From: Neptunicella sp048268085
GTDB taxonomy: Bacteria > Pseudomonadota > Gammaproteobacteria > Enterobacterales > Alteromonadaceae
Assembly: GCF_048268085.1 (NCBI RefSeq)
Contig: NZ_JBLWWF010000011.1
Span: 74,199 to 138,198 of the forward strand
Direction: 5' to 3'
Length of the DNA: 64,000 nucleotides
The position numbers and the translations under genes were made by a program. Below are positions 50,791 through 60,665 of this stretch, one piece after another (the stretch's first letter is position 1; every line of letters begins with the position of its first letter). The notes below the pieces were generated by a model. That model did not search any database. It was not told the DNA's origin and saw only the letters and a list, made by a program, of their open reading frames with translations.

Positions 50791-52185
50791 ATGATAGATA
50801 CCTTAATATTGTCTCGGATCCAGTTCGCTGCCAATATCAGTTTTCATATTCTGTTTCCTACTATTACCATCGCACTGGCGTGGTTTTTGTTTTACTTCAA
50901 GGTTCGCCATGACATTTCTGGTCATCCGGTATGGATGCGTATATACCGTTTTTGGGTCAAGATTTTTGCCTTAACCTTTGCCATCGGTGTTGTGACCGGT
51001 ATTACCATGTCATTTCAGTTTGGCACCAATTGGCCGGGTTTTATGGAAAAAGTCGGTAATATTGCTGGTCCGTTGTTGGGTTATGAAGTGCTATCAGCGT
51101 TTTTTCTTGAAGCCACCTTTTTAGGTGCCATGCTATTCGGTATCCACCGTTTGCCCAGTTGGCTGCATACGCTGGCGACTTTTTTAGTCGCCATTGGTAC
51201 CAGTATGTCGGCCTTTTGGATTATCGCCCTAAACTCTTGGATGCAGACCCCTGTCGGGTTTGAAATGATAGACGGGGTTGCCCATCCTACCGACTGGTGG
51301 CAGATTATTTTTAATCCGTCCATGCCTTATCGCCTTACCCACATGCTAATTGCATCAGGCTTAACCGCCAGCTTTTTAATTGCTGGGATATCTGCCTATC
51401 GCCTACTTAAAGGTGATAAAAAACGGGCGCCTAAAGTAGCATTAAGAATTAGCATTTATGCAGCCGCCATACTTATTCCTATTCAAATACTTGTTGGTGA
51501 TATGCATGGTTTAAATACACTTGAACATCAACCACAAAAAGTCGCCGCAATGGAAGGCGCATGGCATACCGAAAAAGGCTTGCCACTATTATTGTTTGCC
51601 TGGCCTGATGAGCAAGCGCAAGAAAATCATTTCGAACTGCCTATTCCCAATATGGCCAGCGTGATCCTGACCCACTCACTGGATGGCGAAGTAAAGGGGC
51701 TGGAAGAATTTCCCGAACATCCTCCGGTTAAACCGGTATTTTTCAGCTTCCGGATTATGATTGGTATCGGCATATTAATGCTCACGGTTAGCTGGTTTGT
51801 GGGATTTCGAATTTTACGCCGCCGTTATCCGTCTACCCCCATGTTAAAAGTGCTAGTTGGCATGTCCTTTTCAGGTTGGGTGGCGACACTTGCAGGCTGG
51901 TACGTCACTGAAGTTGGCCGTCAGCCTTACCTCGTCTCCGGGGTGTTAAAAACTGCCGATGCCGTTACCCCCATCGCGCCTGCCAATGTTGGGTTTTCAC
52001 TGACGATGTATCTGATATTGTACGCCGTATTAATGTTTGCTTATCTACAAACTATTTTTTATATGGCCAGAAAAGCCGTTAATGTCGATGAATTTGAAGA
52101 ACTCGACTCTGTGCATGATCAAACCGTTAAAAACGCTTTAGATAACCAAGCAGCAACAAGCAACACTGAGGAAACCCCAGCATGA
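50791..52185 (+). CDS. cydA: Cytochrome bd-type quinol oxidase subunit I
   Basis: A 464-residue membrane subunit. Heme-ligand His19 in ANISFHILFP, the second His in RLTHMLIASG, a Met ligand region and the GWYVTEVGRQPYLV motif are present. The quinol-loop is short (WHTEKGLPLLLFAWPDEQAQENHFELPIP), as in the CioA, cyanide-insensitive type. It reduces O2 to water with quinol at high affinity. AGGA-poor start, but ATG 50791 gives a standard N-terminus. Confidence 0.92.
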   Translation: MIDTLILSRIQFAANISFHILFPTITIALAWFLFYFKVRHDISGHPVWMRIYRFWVKIFALTFAIGVVTGITMSFQFGTNWPGFMEKVGNIAGPLLGYEVLSAFFLEATFLGAMLFGIHRLPSWLHTLATFLVAIGTSMSAFWIIALNSWMQTPVGFEMIDGVAHPTDWWQIIFNPSMPYRLTHMLIASGLTASFLIAGISAYRLLKGDKKRAPKVALRISIYAAAILIPIQILVGDMHGLNTLEHQPQKVAAMEGAWHTEKGLPLLLFAWPDEQAQENHFELPIPNMASVILTHSLDGEVKGLEEFPEHPPVKPVFFSFRIMIGIGILMLTVSWFVGFRILRRRYPSTPMLKVLVGMSFSGWVATLAGWYVTEVGRQPYLVSGVLKTADAVTPIAPANVGFSLTMYLILYAVLMFAYLQTIFYMARKAVNVDEFEELDSVHDQTVKNALDNQAATSNTEETPA

Positions 52186-53177
52186 TTGAACATAATCTTC
52201 CGACCATATTCTTGGCGTTAATGGGGTTATCGGTACTAATCTACGCCATGCTGGATGGTTACGATCTTGGGGTAGGCATAATGCTACCAATGGATAATCG
52301 GCAGCAGCGCGATCAGATGATCGCCTCTATTGGCCCATTTTGGGATGCCAATGAAACCTGGCTGGTATTGGCTATTGGTATCTTATTAATCGCGTTTCCT
52401 TCGGCTTATAGTTTAGTGTTACGAGAATTATATATTCCCGTCGCGTTAATGTTAGTCGCCCTTATCTTGCGTGGTGTCGCCTTTGACTTTAGAGCCAAGG
52501 CCATTACTCATTTTCAAAACAAGTGGGACAAACTGTTTAAACTCGGCTCATTAATGGCTGCTCTGACTCAGGGCTATTGCTTAGGGATGTATGTAATGGG
52601 ATTTGAGCACAGTTTCCATGCCTATGCGTTTGCCTTGCTGAGTGCTGCTTGTGTAGCGGCGGCTTACGCCTATATTGGCGGTGCGTGGTTAGTGCTTAAA
52701 ACTGAAGGCGAAGTACAAAAATATGCCGCCAAATGGGGGCGTCGTGGTGGCTGGTTAGCCGCGATTGGCATTGGGGCTATCTGTATTACCAATCCAATGA
52801 TAAATGAGTTTGTTGCTAATCGGTGGTTTACCCTGCCCGGTGCCATTCTGTTGCTGCCGGTCCCTTTGATGTGTGTAGTTCTGGTACTGGTGGTGGATCG
52901 TTATTTACGCCGCGTACCACATGAACGGGATTTTGGTTGCTGGATCCCCTTTACCGGGGTAGCCACCCTGTTTGTGTTAAGTTTAATGGGGTTAGCCTAC
53001 AGCTATTTTCCTTATGTGGTTCCGAACCGGTTAACCGCAGAAGAATCGGCCAGCGCCAGTGAATCATTGATGTTTGTCTTCTACGGAGTCGCTATCGTAT
53101 TTCCGGTGATACTGGCCTATACCGGCTTTTCATACTGGATCTTTAAAGGCAAATCTACCGAGCTTAAATATTGGTAA
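52182..53177 (+). CDS. cydB: Cytochrome bd-type quinol oxidase subunit II
   Basis: A 331-residue multi-helix subunit; ATGA overlap with cydA. FLALMGLSVLIYAMLDGYDLGVG, GPFWDANETWLV and LILRGVAFDFRAK are CydB/CioB signatures. It stabilises the oxidase complex. No cydX-like small subunit or cydDC is seen immediately downstream. Confidence 0.93.
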   Translation: MIEHNLPTIFLALMGLSVLIYAMLDGYDLGVGIMLPMDNRQQRDQMIASIGPFWDANETWLVLAIGILLIAFPSAYSLVLRELYIPVALMLVALILRGVAFDFRAKAITHFQNKWDKLFKLGSLMAALTQGYCLGMYVMGFEHSFHAYAFALLSAACVAAAYAYIGGAWLVLKTEGEVQKYAAKWGRRGGWLAAIGIGAICITNPMINEFVANRWFTLPGAILLLPVPLMCVVLVLVVDRYLRRVPHERDFGCWIPFTGVATLFVLSLMGLAYSYFPYVVPNRLTAEESASASESLMFVFYGVAIVFPVILAYTGFSYWIFKGKSTELKYW

Positions 53178-53201
53178 TAGAGGCTAGTCAACATTCTCTG
53201 T

Positions 53202-53636
53202 CTAGGGCCATTGCCTAGGTTTAGACAGGGAAGCGACCTGTTGGTAAGCCAATAATTTTTGATTAGTTTCATCCTTACCGGTGCTGTCCATTTTTTCCAT
53301 TGTACGCTTAGCTGCTTCTCTCACCAGTTCTTCCAACTGGGTGGTTAACATTTCCAGCTGCTTTTTTTGCTCATCGGTAGGATTTTCCAGTTTTTCCAGC
53401 TCTTCAATTTTATCTTTCAGTTCATCCAACTTTTCTTTATCGACACCCAGTCTGTTGGCCAGAATGTGTTCCAATGCTTCGGACAGAAACACTTTATCTT
53501 TTGCCGCTTTGTCCTGATCAGAATCAGGCACCTGCCCGGCATTATCTTGCCGGGATACGGAAGACTGAGATTCCTCAGCTGCCGCGGTATTAGCAGTATG
53601 GGTCGGTGTGGGATATGACTGATTGCTTATAAACAT
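53202..53636 (-). CDS. Hypothetical coiled-coil protein, 144 aa
   Basis: No family recognised. The N-terminal 45 residues are Ser/Thr/Ala/Gln-rich and probably disordered; residues about 55-115 are a predicted coiled coil (LDELKDKIEELEKL ... KKQLEMLTTQLEELVREA). Stands alone, convergent with cydAB. No good ribosome site upstream of the ATG at 53636. Confidence 0.55.
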   Translation of the reverse strand: MFISNQSYPTPTHTANTAAAEESQSSVSRQDNAGQVPDSDQDKAAKDKVFLSEALEHILANRLGVDKEKLDELKDKIEELEKLENPTDEQKKQLEMLTTQLEELVREAAKRTMEKMDSTGKDETNQKLLAYQQVASLSKPRQWP

Positions 53637-53721
53637 GGGCTTAACTCATCCGGTTGCAACGGTTAAGCAATAGCTCAGCAATTAAAATGCCAGTTTGAAT
53701 TAGCCGATGATGACTACCGTG

Positions 53722-54516
53722 TTACCAAAGATACATACTGGCTTTTTTATTCAGGATGGGTAATTCATAAACTCGGGAACAAGGCTCCCCCGTGACACCG
53801 CAGCAAACATGTAAAGGTAACAAATGCTCTTCTCTGGGATGACAAAAACGCGCAGCAGGGGCGTTTTCCCAATCAATCAGACGTTGCCTTCTTTGCTGCA
53901 CCGACAGACTGGCACTGCTGCAGGTTTCTATTAGCCACTGTTCAAATGCGTCATTCATCATACGTGATTCAGGGCTATCTGGCGTAAAAAACGCCCGCAT
54001 ATTATGGAATGAAAACCCGGAACCGATTATTAGTAAATTATCATAATCCAGCTTTTGCAGAGCGGCACCGATATTCAGGTGCTGCTCTGCATCCAGACTA
54101 CCAAGCAATGAGAGTTGAACACAGGGGATTTCCGCCTCGGGGTACATAATTTTAAGGGGTACAAACATACCATGGTCAAAACCCCGTTGTGCATCCAACT
54201 GACAGGGTATCCCGTGATGTTCCAGTTGTGCCTGAATAAGACCTGCCAGTTGTGGCTCACCGGGACTGGGGTACTTGATATGGTAGGATTGTTCAGGAAA
54301 ACCGCTGTAGTCATAGATTAATGACGGCGTTTTCCCCGATGTGACCGTCGCCACCTGTTCTTCCCAATGAGCACTGATAACAACAATGGCAGAGGGTTTG
54401 CTGATTTCGTTGGCAATAGACTGAAGGCAGTCCACCATTTGTTGGTGAGCCGGATCAGCCAGTAAAGGCAGGGGGCCACCACCGTGAGATAAAAATAAAA
54501 CCCTGGTGTTACTCAA
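53722..54516 (-). CDS. LigB-type extradiol dioxygenase (DODA-like)
   Basis: A 264-residue class III extradiol dioxygenase. Metal site residues: FLSHGGGPLPLL (His11), VISAHWEE (His about 49), FDHGMFVPLK and HPREEHLLPLHV. Family members (E. coli YgiD, plant DODA) cleave 4,5-DOPA-type catechols in vitro. The next gene on the same strand is a K+ channel, 21 bases away; no functional link apparent. Confidence 0.88.
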   Translation of the reverse strand: MSNTRVLFLSHGGGPLPLLADPAHQQMVDCLQSIANEISKPSAIVVISAHWEEQVATVTSGKTPSLIYDYSGFPEQSYHIKYPSPGEPQLAGLIQAQLEHHGIPCQLDAQRGFDHGMFVPLKIMYPEAEIPCVQLSLLGSLDAEQHLNIGAALQKLDYDNLLIIGSGFSFHNMRAFFTPDSPESRMMNDAFEQWLIETCSSASLSVQQRRQRLIDWENAPAARFCHPREEHLLPLHVCCGVTGEPCSRVYELPILNKKASMYLW

Positions 54517-54537
54517 CGCTAACCTCCCATTGCAGGT

Positions 54538-55341
54538 TTAATCTGCACCTTCGGTACTGATATGCAGTATTTCGCCACAATGTTTGCAGTGCACCGCATC
54601 ATTGTCGTGGCGATTAAGTCCACACGTTGGACATTCATGACGGATTTTGCCCGGCCTGAAAATAGTTTGTAATAAACGTAAAAACAGGGAAATACCGAAG
54701 ATCATGATCAACACGGCCAAAATATGACCACTGGTGCCAATTAGGGTGATATCACCAAAACCGGTGGTGGTCAGGGTAGCAATGGTAAAATACAACGCAT
54801 CGACATAATTGTTTATCGCTGGATTGTTGGCTTTTTGGCTGACAAAGACCACCGCAGTAATGACAAAAACAAACACCAGTAGGTTGACGACGCTAAAAAT
54901 CACATCTTCATATTTGCGTACAAAGTGAGACTGCCTACGCAAGCTTTTTATCATGTGGTATGAACGTAATAGCCGTAAAGAGCGGGCAATACGCAAGAAA
55001 CTGAAGTTTTGTGCCAAGGAGGGGGCTAACAAAGAAAAAATCACAATCAAATCAGCCAGACCGACCGGGTGAAAAATATCACGTAGCGGCTTTTTGCTAA
55101 TCGACAATCGCGCAATCAATTCGAACAAATAGACAATACCAATAAGCATCTCTGCTGCGCGCCAGTTATCACCATGATTAAAAAACGAGGCTGTCACAAA
55201 ATAGGCAATCGTCACCGCATCAAACGCCAGCAAACCCCAACGGAAATAACGGGATCCTTTGCTTGAGCCATTATATAAATTGTCTATGCTCTGATGTAGC
55301 TTGGATCCAGATCCATTGTGTGACTGCTGTTTGTTCGTCAT
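54538..55341 (-). CDS. Voltage-gated K+ channel with C-terminal zinc ribbon
   Basis: A 267-residue six-helix channel. S4-like arginine ladder FLRIARSLRLLRSYHMIKSLRR (about 115-136), pore helix DALYFTIATLTTTGFGD with the filter TTTGFGD (191-197), and a cytoplasmic tail with a zinc ribbon CPTC(x11)CKHC (237-255). The tail is unusual for short bacterial channels and may sense redox or metal or bind a partner. Function as a K+ channel by filter sequence. Confidence 0.85.
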   Translation of the reverse strand: MTNKQQSHNGSGSKLHQSIDNLYNGSSKGSRYFRWGLLAFDAVTIAYFVTASFFNHGDNWRAAEMLIGIVYLFELIARLSISKKPLRDIFHPVGLADLIVIFSLLAPSLAQNFSFLRIARSLRLLRSYHMIKSLRRQSHFVRKYEDVIFSVVNLLVFVFVITAVVFVSQKANNPAINNYVDALYFTIATLTTTGFGDITLIGTSGHILAVLIMIFGISLFLRLLQTIFRPGKIRHECPTCGLNRHDNDAVHCKHCGEILHISTEGAD

Positions 55342-55374
55342 CGACCGCTATTCCTTATTGAATTTTTCTCGTAA

Positions 55375-56616
55375 TCAGTCGCTATGCAACGCTTCAATGG
55401 GATTGAGTTGTGATGCTTTAATCGCAGGAAATACCCCAAAGCCAACACCAACTGCCATGCATATAGTTAACGACAAGAATATCGCCACCATCGACCAACT
55501 CACTGCCCAGCCAGAATAAAAGCCGATTATTTCCGACAGCACCAAGCCAAATACAATTCCCAATAACCCACCTAACACTGAAATAGTAAAACTCTCGGCA
55601 ATAAACTGTAGTTTAATATCCTGTTGAGTCGCACCGACTGCGCGTAACAGACCAATTTCTTTGGTGCGTTCCAATACGTTGGCTAACATGATATTCATAA
55701 TACCAATCCCCCCCACCAACAAAGAAATACCCGCTACACAGGCCATCACGATATTAAAAATTTGCTGGGTTTGTTTTTGCTGGGCCAATAGCGCGGCGGG
55801 AATAATCATCTGATAATCTTCCGCTTCACCATGACGCAATTTAAATAATTGCGACACACCTTTGGCCGCCACCATGGGATCAATTTGATCGGAAACTTTG
55901 AGTTTTATCATATCCAGCTCACTGGCCAACGGATTACTGTTGAGTTTCTTTAGGCTGGTGCTGAGTGGTACAAAAATACGTGTACTATCACCACCTATTT
56001 TAACCCCCTGAAACTCATCTTTAGCCATATAAGGTTCAGACAACACGCCAACCACCTTCACCCATAGATGATTGACCTTAACGTACTGATTCAATGCATC
56101 CTGTTCAGGGAAAAGTTGTTTGGCAACACTGGATCCCAGCACCGCGACTTGAGCCACATTTCGATTATCTTCATCATTCAAGGTTCGTCCTTGCTGCGCA
56201 TGCATATTCGATAAACTGAAATGATTAGCTGTCACCCCTACCAGACTGACATCAGCCTTTCCATAATTACTGTATACCGACTGGGTTTTGATTCTGCGTT
56301 CAGCACTGTGGTCGATCACATAAGGTAAGGTGGTGGCCGCAGCCTCAACATCGGCTAGCGTTAATCCCAACGATTCCTGACGTATTTCATTCAATTCTTC
56401 ATTGGCAAACACTTTTGATTCGATGATTAAGTTTCTCAATCCCATTGAATCGATCATCTTCAAGGCTTGGCGCTCTGCTCCTTCACCAATGTTTAGCATC
56501 GCAATCACCGCACCGACTCCGAATATCATGCCAAGTAAGGTCAATAAAGTACGTAATTTGTGCGCCGCCATTTCGGCTAATGCATCAATAATGAGCGGAA
56601 AAAACTTAGTGATCAT
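55375..56616 (-). CDS. MacB-like ABC transporter permease
   Basis: A 413-residue FtsX/MacB-type permease: N-terminal helix (LRTLLTLLGMIFGVGAVIAML), a large periplasmic domain and three C-terminal helices with IGIMNIMLANVLERTKEIGLLRAVGA. It is co-transcribed with three adaptor genes and an ATPase (59814-55375). By similarity it drives export of peptides, antibiotics or lipoproteins by mechanotransmission; substrate unknown. It overlaps the preceding adaptor gene by 4 bases. Confidence 0.9.
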   Translation of the reverse strand: MITKFFPLIIDALAEMAAHKLRTLLTLLGMIFGVGAVIAMLNIGEGAERQALKMIDSMGLRNLIIESKVFANEELNEIRQESLGLTLADVEAAATTLPYVIDHSAERRIKTQSVYSNYGKADVSLVGVTANHFSLSNMHAQQGRTLNDEDNRNVAQVAVLGSSVAKQLFPEQDALNQYVKVNHLWVKVVGVLSEPYMAKDEFQGVKIGGDSTRIFVPLSTSLKKLNSNPLASELDMIKLKVSDQIDPMVAAKGVSQLFKLRHGEAEDYQMIIPAALLAQQKQTQQIFNIVMACVAGISLLVGGIGIMNIMLANVLERTKEIGLLRAVGATQQDIKLQFIAESFTISVLGGLLGIVFGLVLSEIIGFYSGWAVSWSMVAIFLSLTICMAVGVGFGVFPAIKASQLNPIEALHSD

Positions 56617-57830
56617 GATGGGTTATTCTCCGCTATATTAGTTACCGGTACGCTAAGGGCGATGGCATCACCACTACTTAGCCCCTCGGTGATTTCGACA
56701 AAGTACAAATTCTTCTGTGCCGTCGTCACCGGTTGACGAATAAACTCACTGCCTTGCTGCAAATACACGAAGTTTTCACCATCCTGATTAAAAATAGCTT
56801 GCAGCGGAATGACTATCTGCGGCTCGGCTTGTTGTACCTGAATATCCGCAACCACTTTTTGCCCTGGTTGCATTAGGTTATTTTTTTCAGGTAAATCAAC
56901 AAGTAACTCAAAATACTTGGTAGGATTACCCCGTTTTATCGTACGTGAAAAACCCGACACACTGGCAAGTTGTCCCTCCAATATCTGATCGGGATAGGCT
57001 TCCATCGTTAATGTCACCGGCTGGCCTTTTTGCAGCCCAATGGCATCTTTATCCAAGACATAAATCTTTGCTTGCATCTGGTCAAGATTAGGGATTTTAG
57101 CAATAGTACTGCCGGGAAAAACCGTTTGACCAATACTGGGTTTATCGCCACGCCAATTTTTTTCATACACTAGTAAACCATCATAAGGGGCTCTGACTTC
57201 CAACCGGGATAACGCCTCTTCATGTTGTTGATATTTGTCTGCATGACCTTTTTTGCGGATTTTCAAAATATCCAAGGCACTTTGGCTTTGTCCTTCAATA
57301 CTGCCTTGCTTCCAGTCAATAAAATCATCCTTTACGCCCAAATATTCCTTGTTGGATAAGGTGTCAATGATTTCCAATTTGGAATACAAGCGCAAATCGT
57401 CGATGGCGAATTTATCCACAAACTCAAATTCTTTACCAATCAAGACCTCTTCGGAATTGAGTTCATTTTGTTGTTGGCTACGTTCGGCATTTTTTTGATT
57501 AATATCTTTATCCAACAGCTCCATTTCCAGCTCTTCTTTGCGGCTGTCCAAGGCCAACTGTTCACCGTCGAAACGGGCCACAATCTGGCCTTTCTTGACT
57601 CGCTGATTTTCTTCTGCCAGCCATGCTATAACCATTGGACGACGGCCAGGTGAAGCAATATTAGTGGCCTCGGCAGCTTGAAGCTCACCAAAAGCAGGGA
57701 TCACAATTTCAAACGGGCGCTGTTTAACCACAAACGTTGGCACTGTAGCTTCTGGCGGCTCTGAGCAACCACTTAACAGGCCAATAAAAGCCGCTAGTAT
57801 GACACTAAGTTGTATAAAACCTTTTTGCAT
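56613..57830 (-). CDS. Periplasmic adaptor (HlyD/MacA-like), lipoprotein
   Basis: 405 residues with lipobox GLLSGC (Cys about 22). Hairpin of long helices between lipoyl-like halves: FGELQAAEATNIAS and VRAPYDGLLVYEKNWRGDKPSIGQTVFPGSTI, and a C-terminal VAGDIQV-like barrel. Adaptors link the inner-membrane MacB to an outer-membrane channel. Third adaptor gene of the operon. Confidence 0.85.
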   Translation of the reverse strand: MQKGFIQLSVILAAFIGLLSGCSEPPEATVPTFVVKQRPFEIVIPAFGELQAAEATNIASPGRRPMVIAWLAEENQRVKKGQIVARFDGEQLALDSRKEELEMELLDKDINQKNAERSQQQNELNSEEVLIGKEFEFVDKFAIDDLRLYSKLEIIDTLSNKEYLGVKDDFIDWKQGSIEGQSQSALDILKIRKKGHADKYQQHEEALSRLEVRAPYDGLLVYEKNWRGDKPSIGQTVFPGSTIAKIPNLDQMQAKIYVLDKDAIGLQKGQPVTLTMEAYPDQILEGQLASVSGFSRTIKRGNPTKYFELLVDLPEKNNLMQPGQKVVADIQVQQAEPQIVIPLQAIFNQDGENFVYLQQGSEFIRQPVTTAQKNLYFVEITEGLSSGDAIALSVPVTNIAENNPS

Positions 57831-58822
57831 TACAGTACCTCTACCTTGGCTTTCATGCCGGGTCGCATCTCTGCCGGTCCTTCATCATCCAGCTCTACCA
57901 TGGCATCAAAGACCACCTTGGGATTATTCACAGACTTGGGATGATAGGAATCGGCCATACTGGAAATTTTACCTTGATAGGCCTTCTCGGGATAAGCTTC
58001 AAATACCACATTCACCGTCTGCCCCACATAGATTTTGGCAGTATCAGGTTCATCGAATTCTACTTTAATGGCCACCTTATCCAGTGATGGCAAGGTTATT
58101 AAACTGCGCCCCATATAGACGGTTTCACCTACCGCTGGCTTTTCATTATTCCAGTTAACATACATGACTAATCCGTCTTTCGGCGCTTTGACGGTTAACT
58201 TTTCGATATCACGTCGAATAGAATTCACCCGACTGCGATCGGTATTTATTTTGCCCTGACTGACTTGCTGATTAATTTTTCGGGCTTTTATATGATGAGC
58301 AAGACGCTGTTTAGCCTGTGCCAGTTTTTCAGTTTGAAACTCATAGTCAGCCTGTTGTTTATTACGTTCAATTTCAGAACGAGAGGCATCAGTAATTTCA
58401 GCCTTGCGTTTGGCAATATTGTAATTCATCTCGGCTTCAGCTTCTGCTAAAACCAAATCATGTTGCTTGGCTTCGTCATTGAGTTTTTGATTTTCTGCTT
58501 TTTTTATTTCCGCCTGTAACTGACTCTCTCGACCAATTAAATCAGTTTTTAGCTTTTGGCCATCAAAAACTAAAATGACATCGCCTTTTTTAACTTCGGT
58601 ATTTTCATCGACCATTTTTTCTATTTTATACTGCCACATCCGCCGCACGTTAGGCGGGCCAATGGTAGCAGTTTTCAATGAAACCAACTCTGCCGATGCC
58701 GTGATCCCACTGGTAGTAGAAGTCGTCGTTTGCTCGTTGTTGGCAGAATCATCACAAGCACTTAACGCAACCACTAAACCCAAAACCGCGCTCCAATGGC
58801 ATTTATATCTATTCAATTGCAT
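57830..58822 (-). CDS. Periplasmic adaptor (HlyD-like), lipoprotein
   Basis: 330 residues with a lipobox VALSAC (Cys about 23). Two long helices with heptads (QAEIKKAENQKLNDEAKQ ... ADYEFQTEKLAQAKQRL) and the lipoyl sequence VKAPKDGLVMYVNWNNEKPAVGETVY. Overlaps both neighbours by one base (ATG/TAA). Second adaptor of the operon; function as above. Confidence 0.85.
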   Translation of the reverse strand: MQLNRYKCHWSAVLGLVVALSACDDSANNEQTTTSTTSGITASAELVSLKTATIGPPNVRRMWQYKIEKMVDENTEVKKGDVILVFDGQKLKTDLIGRESQLQAEIKKAENQKLNDEAKQHDLVLAEAEAEMNYNIAKRKAEITDASRSEIERNKQQADYEFQTEKLAQAKQRLAHHIKARKINQQVSQGKINTDRSRVNSIRRDIEKLTVKAPKDGLVMYVNWNNEKPAVGETVYMGRSLITLPSLDKVAIKVEFDEPDTAKIYVGQTVNVVFEAYPEKAYQGKISSMADSYHPKSVNNPKVVFDAMVELDDEGPAEMRPGMKAKVEVL

Positions 58823-59814
58823 TATTGTTCTCCCACCGACGATTCAGGCGTTAATACTTCAACCCGCACACTCATTCCGGGAAAAATGGGATGCTTTAGC
58901 TCATCATCAAACGCAATATCCAAATGATAATAAGCGCTATCACTCCACTGCGGCTTTTGTTCAGCCTGACTACTCATTTTGATGATATGGCCGCGATAGG
59001 TTTCGTCCGGATAGGCATCCAGTGTTAAAGCCAGTGATGAATTGTGAGGATCCAGTTTTACCGCATCAATTTCATGCACCCAGGTAGATACTTGATAAGC
59101 TGATTGTGCCTGAACCGATAACACTTTCCAGCTTGCCTCAACATTCGTTCCCGCGGAGATTTTTTCCGAATTCCACGGATGAAGCATATAGGTTACCGGT
59201 CCGGATACTTCGGCAGTCACGCTAAGTTTGCCCAATTGACTACGCTGGTAGTCAATATTTTCTTGCAGTTGGATAATCTCGATTTTTTGTTTCTGAATGC
59301 CAACATCACGTTCACTGCGCTTGAGCTTAAGTTCTTCCTCAGCTTTGATTTTTTCCATCAATGCACGTTCATAAGCAATCTGATATTTGCCCTTTTCATA
59401 TTTGCTCACTTCACCGTCGGGAATATTTGCCTCAATCCGTGTTTTTTTAACGGTAATATCAGCCAGTTTGAGTTTTCCTTCGGCTTCCACTACCGCTTGA
59501 TTCAAATCCATCGAGGTTTTGACCAATTGCAATTGTTGGGTTTGTAAATTCTCTTCATTTTGTTCGAGTTGGGATTGAATGCCGCCGCCATCAAACACAG
59601 TAATGAGATCACCCACATCAACCACTTTTCCCTCTTCGGCTAACCACTGAATTTGCACTTGCCAACGATCGGTGCGTGGCGCTGTAACCACTTGGCTTTT
59701 GGCGGAACTTACTACACCGGTCAATAACAACACATCTTGTTCACTGGCAACGACCTGAGTGGCGTTAAGCACTAGCCATGCGCCAAGCAGACTAAATTTA
59801 CTGATTAATTGCAT
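58822..59814 (-). CDS. Periplasmic adaptor (HlyD-like)
   Basis: 330 residues from ATG 59814, which lies in the last codons of the ATPase gene; a longer frame from 59838 is possible. N-terminal signal-like helix (SLLGAWLVLNATQVVA) without lipobox, then lipoyl/hairpin segments (QLEQNEENLQTQQLQLVK, VTAEVSGPVTYMLHPWNSEKI). First adaptor after the ATPase. Confidence 0.82.
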   Translation of the reverse strand: MQLISKFSLLGAWLVLNATQVVASEQDVLLLTGVVSSAKSQVVTAPRTDRWQVQIQWLAEEGKVVDVGDLITVFDGGGIQSQLEQNEENLQTQQLQLVKTSMDLNQAVVEAEGKLKLADITVKKTRIEANIPDGEVSKYEKGKYQIAYERALMEKIKAEEELKLKRSERDVGIQKQKIEIIQLQENIDYQRSQLGKLSVTAEVSGPVTYMLHPWNSEKISAGTNVEASWKVLSVQAQSAYQVSTWVHEIDAVKLDPHNSSLALTLDAYPDETYRGHIIKMSSQAEQKPQWSDSAYYHLDIAFDDELKHPIFPGMSVRVEVLTPESSVGEQ

Positions 59815-60481
59815 AATCCAGATCCAATATTTTTCCATCTCGCATCATTACCACTCGTTGAGCATGGGCAGCAATATCGTCTTCATGAGTAACCATTACA
59901 ATGGTTTGCCCTTGCTGATGTAAATCGGTTAATAATTTCATAATTTCTACCGAGGTTTTACTGTCCAGGTTGCCGGTGGGCTCATCGGCCAAAACCACGG
60001 TAGGTTGATTGATCAATGCCCGTGCAATCGCCACCCGCTGACGTTGTCCCCCAGACATTTCAAAGGGCTTGTGATGCATACGATGGCCTAACCCCACTTT
60101 TTCCAGTAGCGCAATGGCGCGCTCAGTGGCTTCTTCATCGCTGATATCGGTATAACGTAATGGCAATTTGACATTACCGACAGCATCCAACTTTGGCAGC
60201 AAATGAAAGGTTTGAAAGATAAAGCCAATATGCTTATTGCGAATGCGAGATAAGGTATCGTCATCCAGTTTGGCCACATCCTGATTATCCAGCAAATATT
60301 GACCACTATTGGGGGTATCCAGACAGCCTAAAATATTCATCAGCGTTGACTTTCCGGAACCTGAACTGCCCATAAAAGCAACAAATTCATTTTCATTAAT
60401 TTTTAACGATACATCCTGCAAAGCATGTACCTGCTCCGCACCGTTAACAAACGACTTGCAAATATTATTCAGCTCTAACAT
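59798..60481 (-). CDS. MacB/LolD-type ABC ATPase
   Basis: A 227-residue ATPase: Walker A AFMGSSGSGKSTLM, signature EMSGGQRQRVAIARAL, Walker B VVLADEPTGNLDS, switch VTHEDDIA. Size and motifs are those of the LolD/MacB ATPase group. It heads the exporter operon and is divergent from a TonB-dependent receptor gene. Confidence 0.93.
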   Translation of the reverse strand: MLELNNICKSFVNGAEQVHALQDVSLKINENEFVAFMGSSGSGKSTLMNILGCLDTPNSGQYLLDNQDVAKLDDDTLSRIRNKHIGFIFQTFHLLPKLDAVGNVKLPLRYTDISDEEATERAIALLEKVGLGHRMHHKPFEMSGGQRQRVAIARALINQPTVVLADEPTGNLDSKTSVEIMKLLTDLHQQGQTIVMVTHEDDIAAHAQRVVMMRDGKILDLDYAINQ

Positions 60482-60665
60482 TTAGGGTTCCGGGCAACTG
60501 ACTTTTAACAACAATCGGCTAGCCTAACGATTCCCCCCAAGTGACGCAACTAACTGATTTAGTGAATACTTTAATTTGTCTAAAAAACACGACCAATAGA
60601 AACCAACTCTTAACAAAGTAAAATTGTGTACACTGAAAATTAAAATCAATAATACTTTCAGGAAC

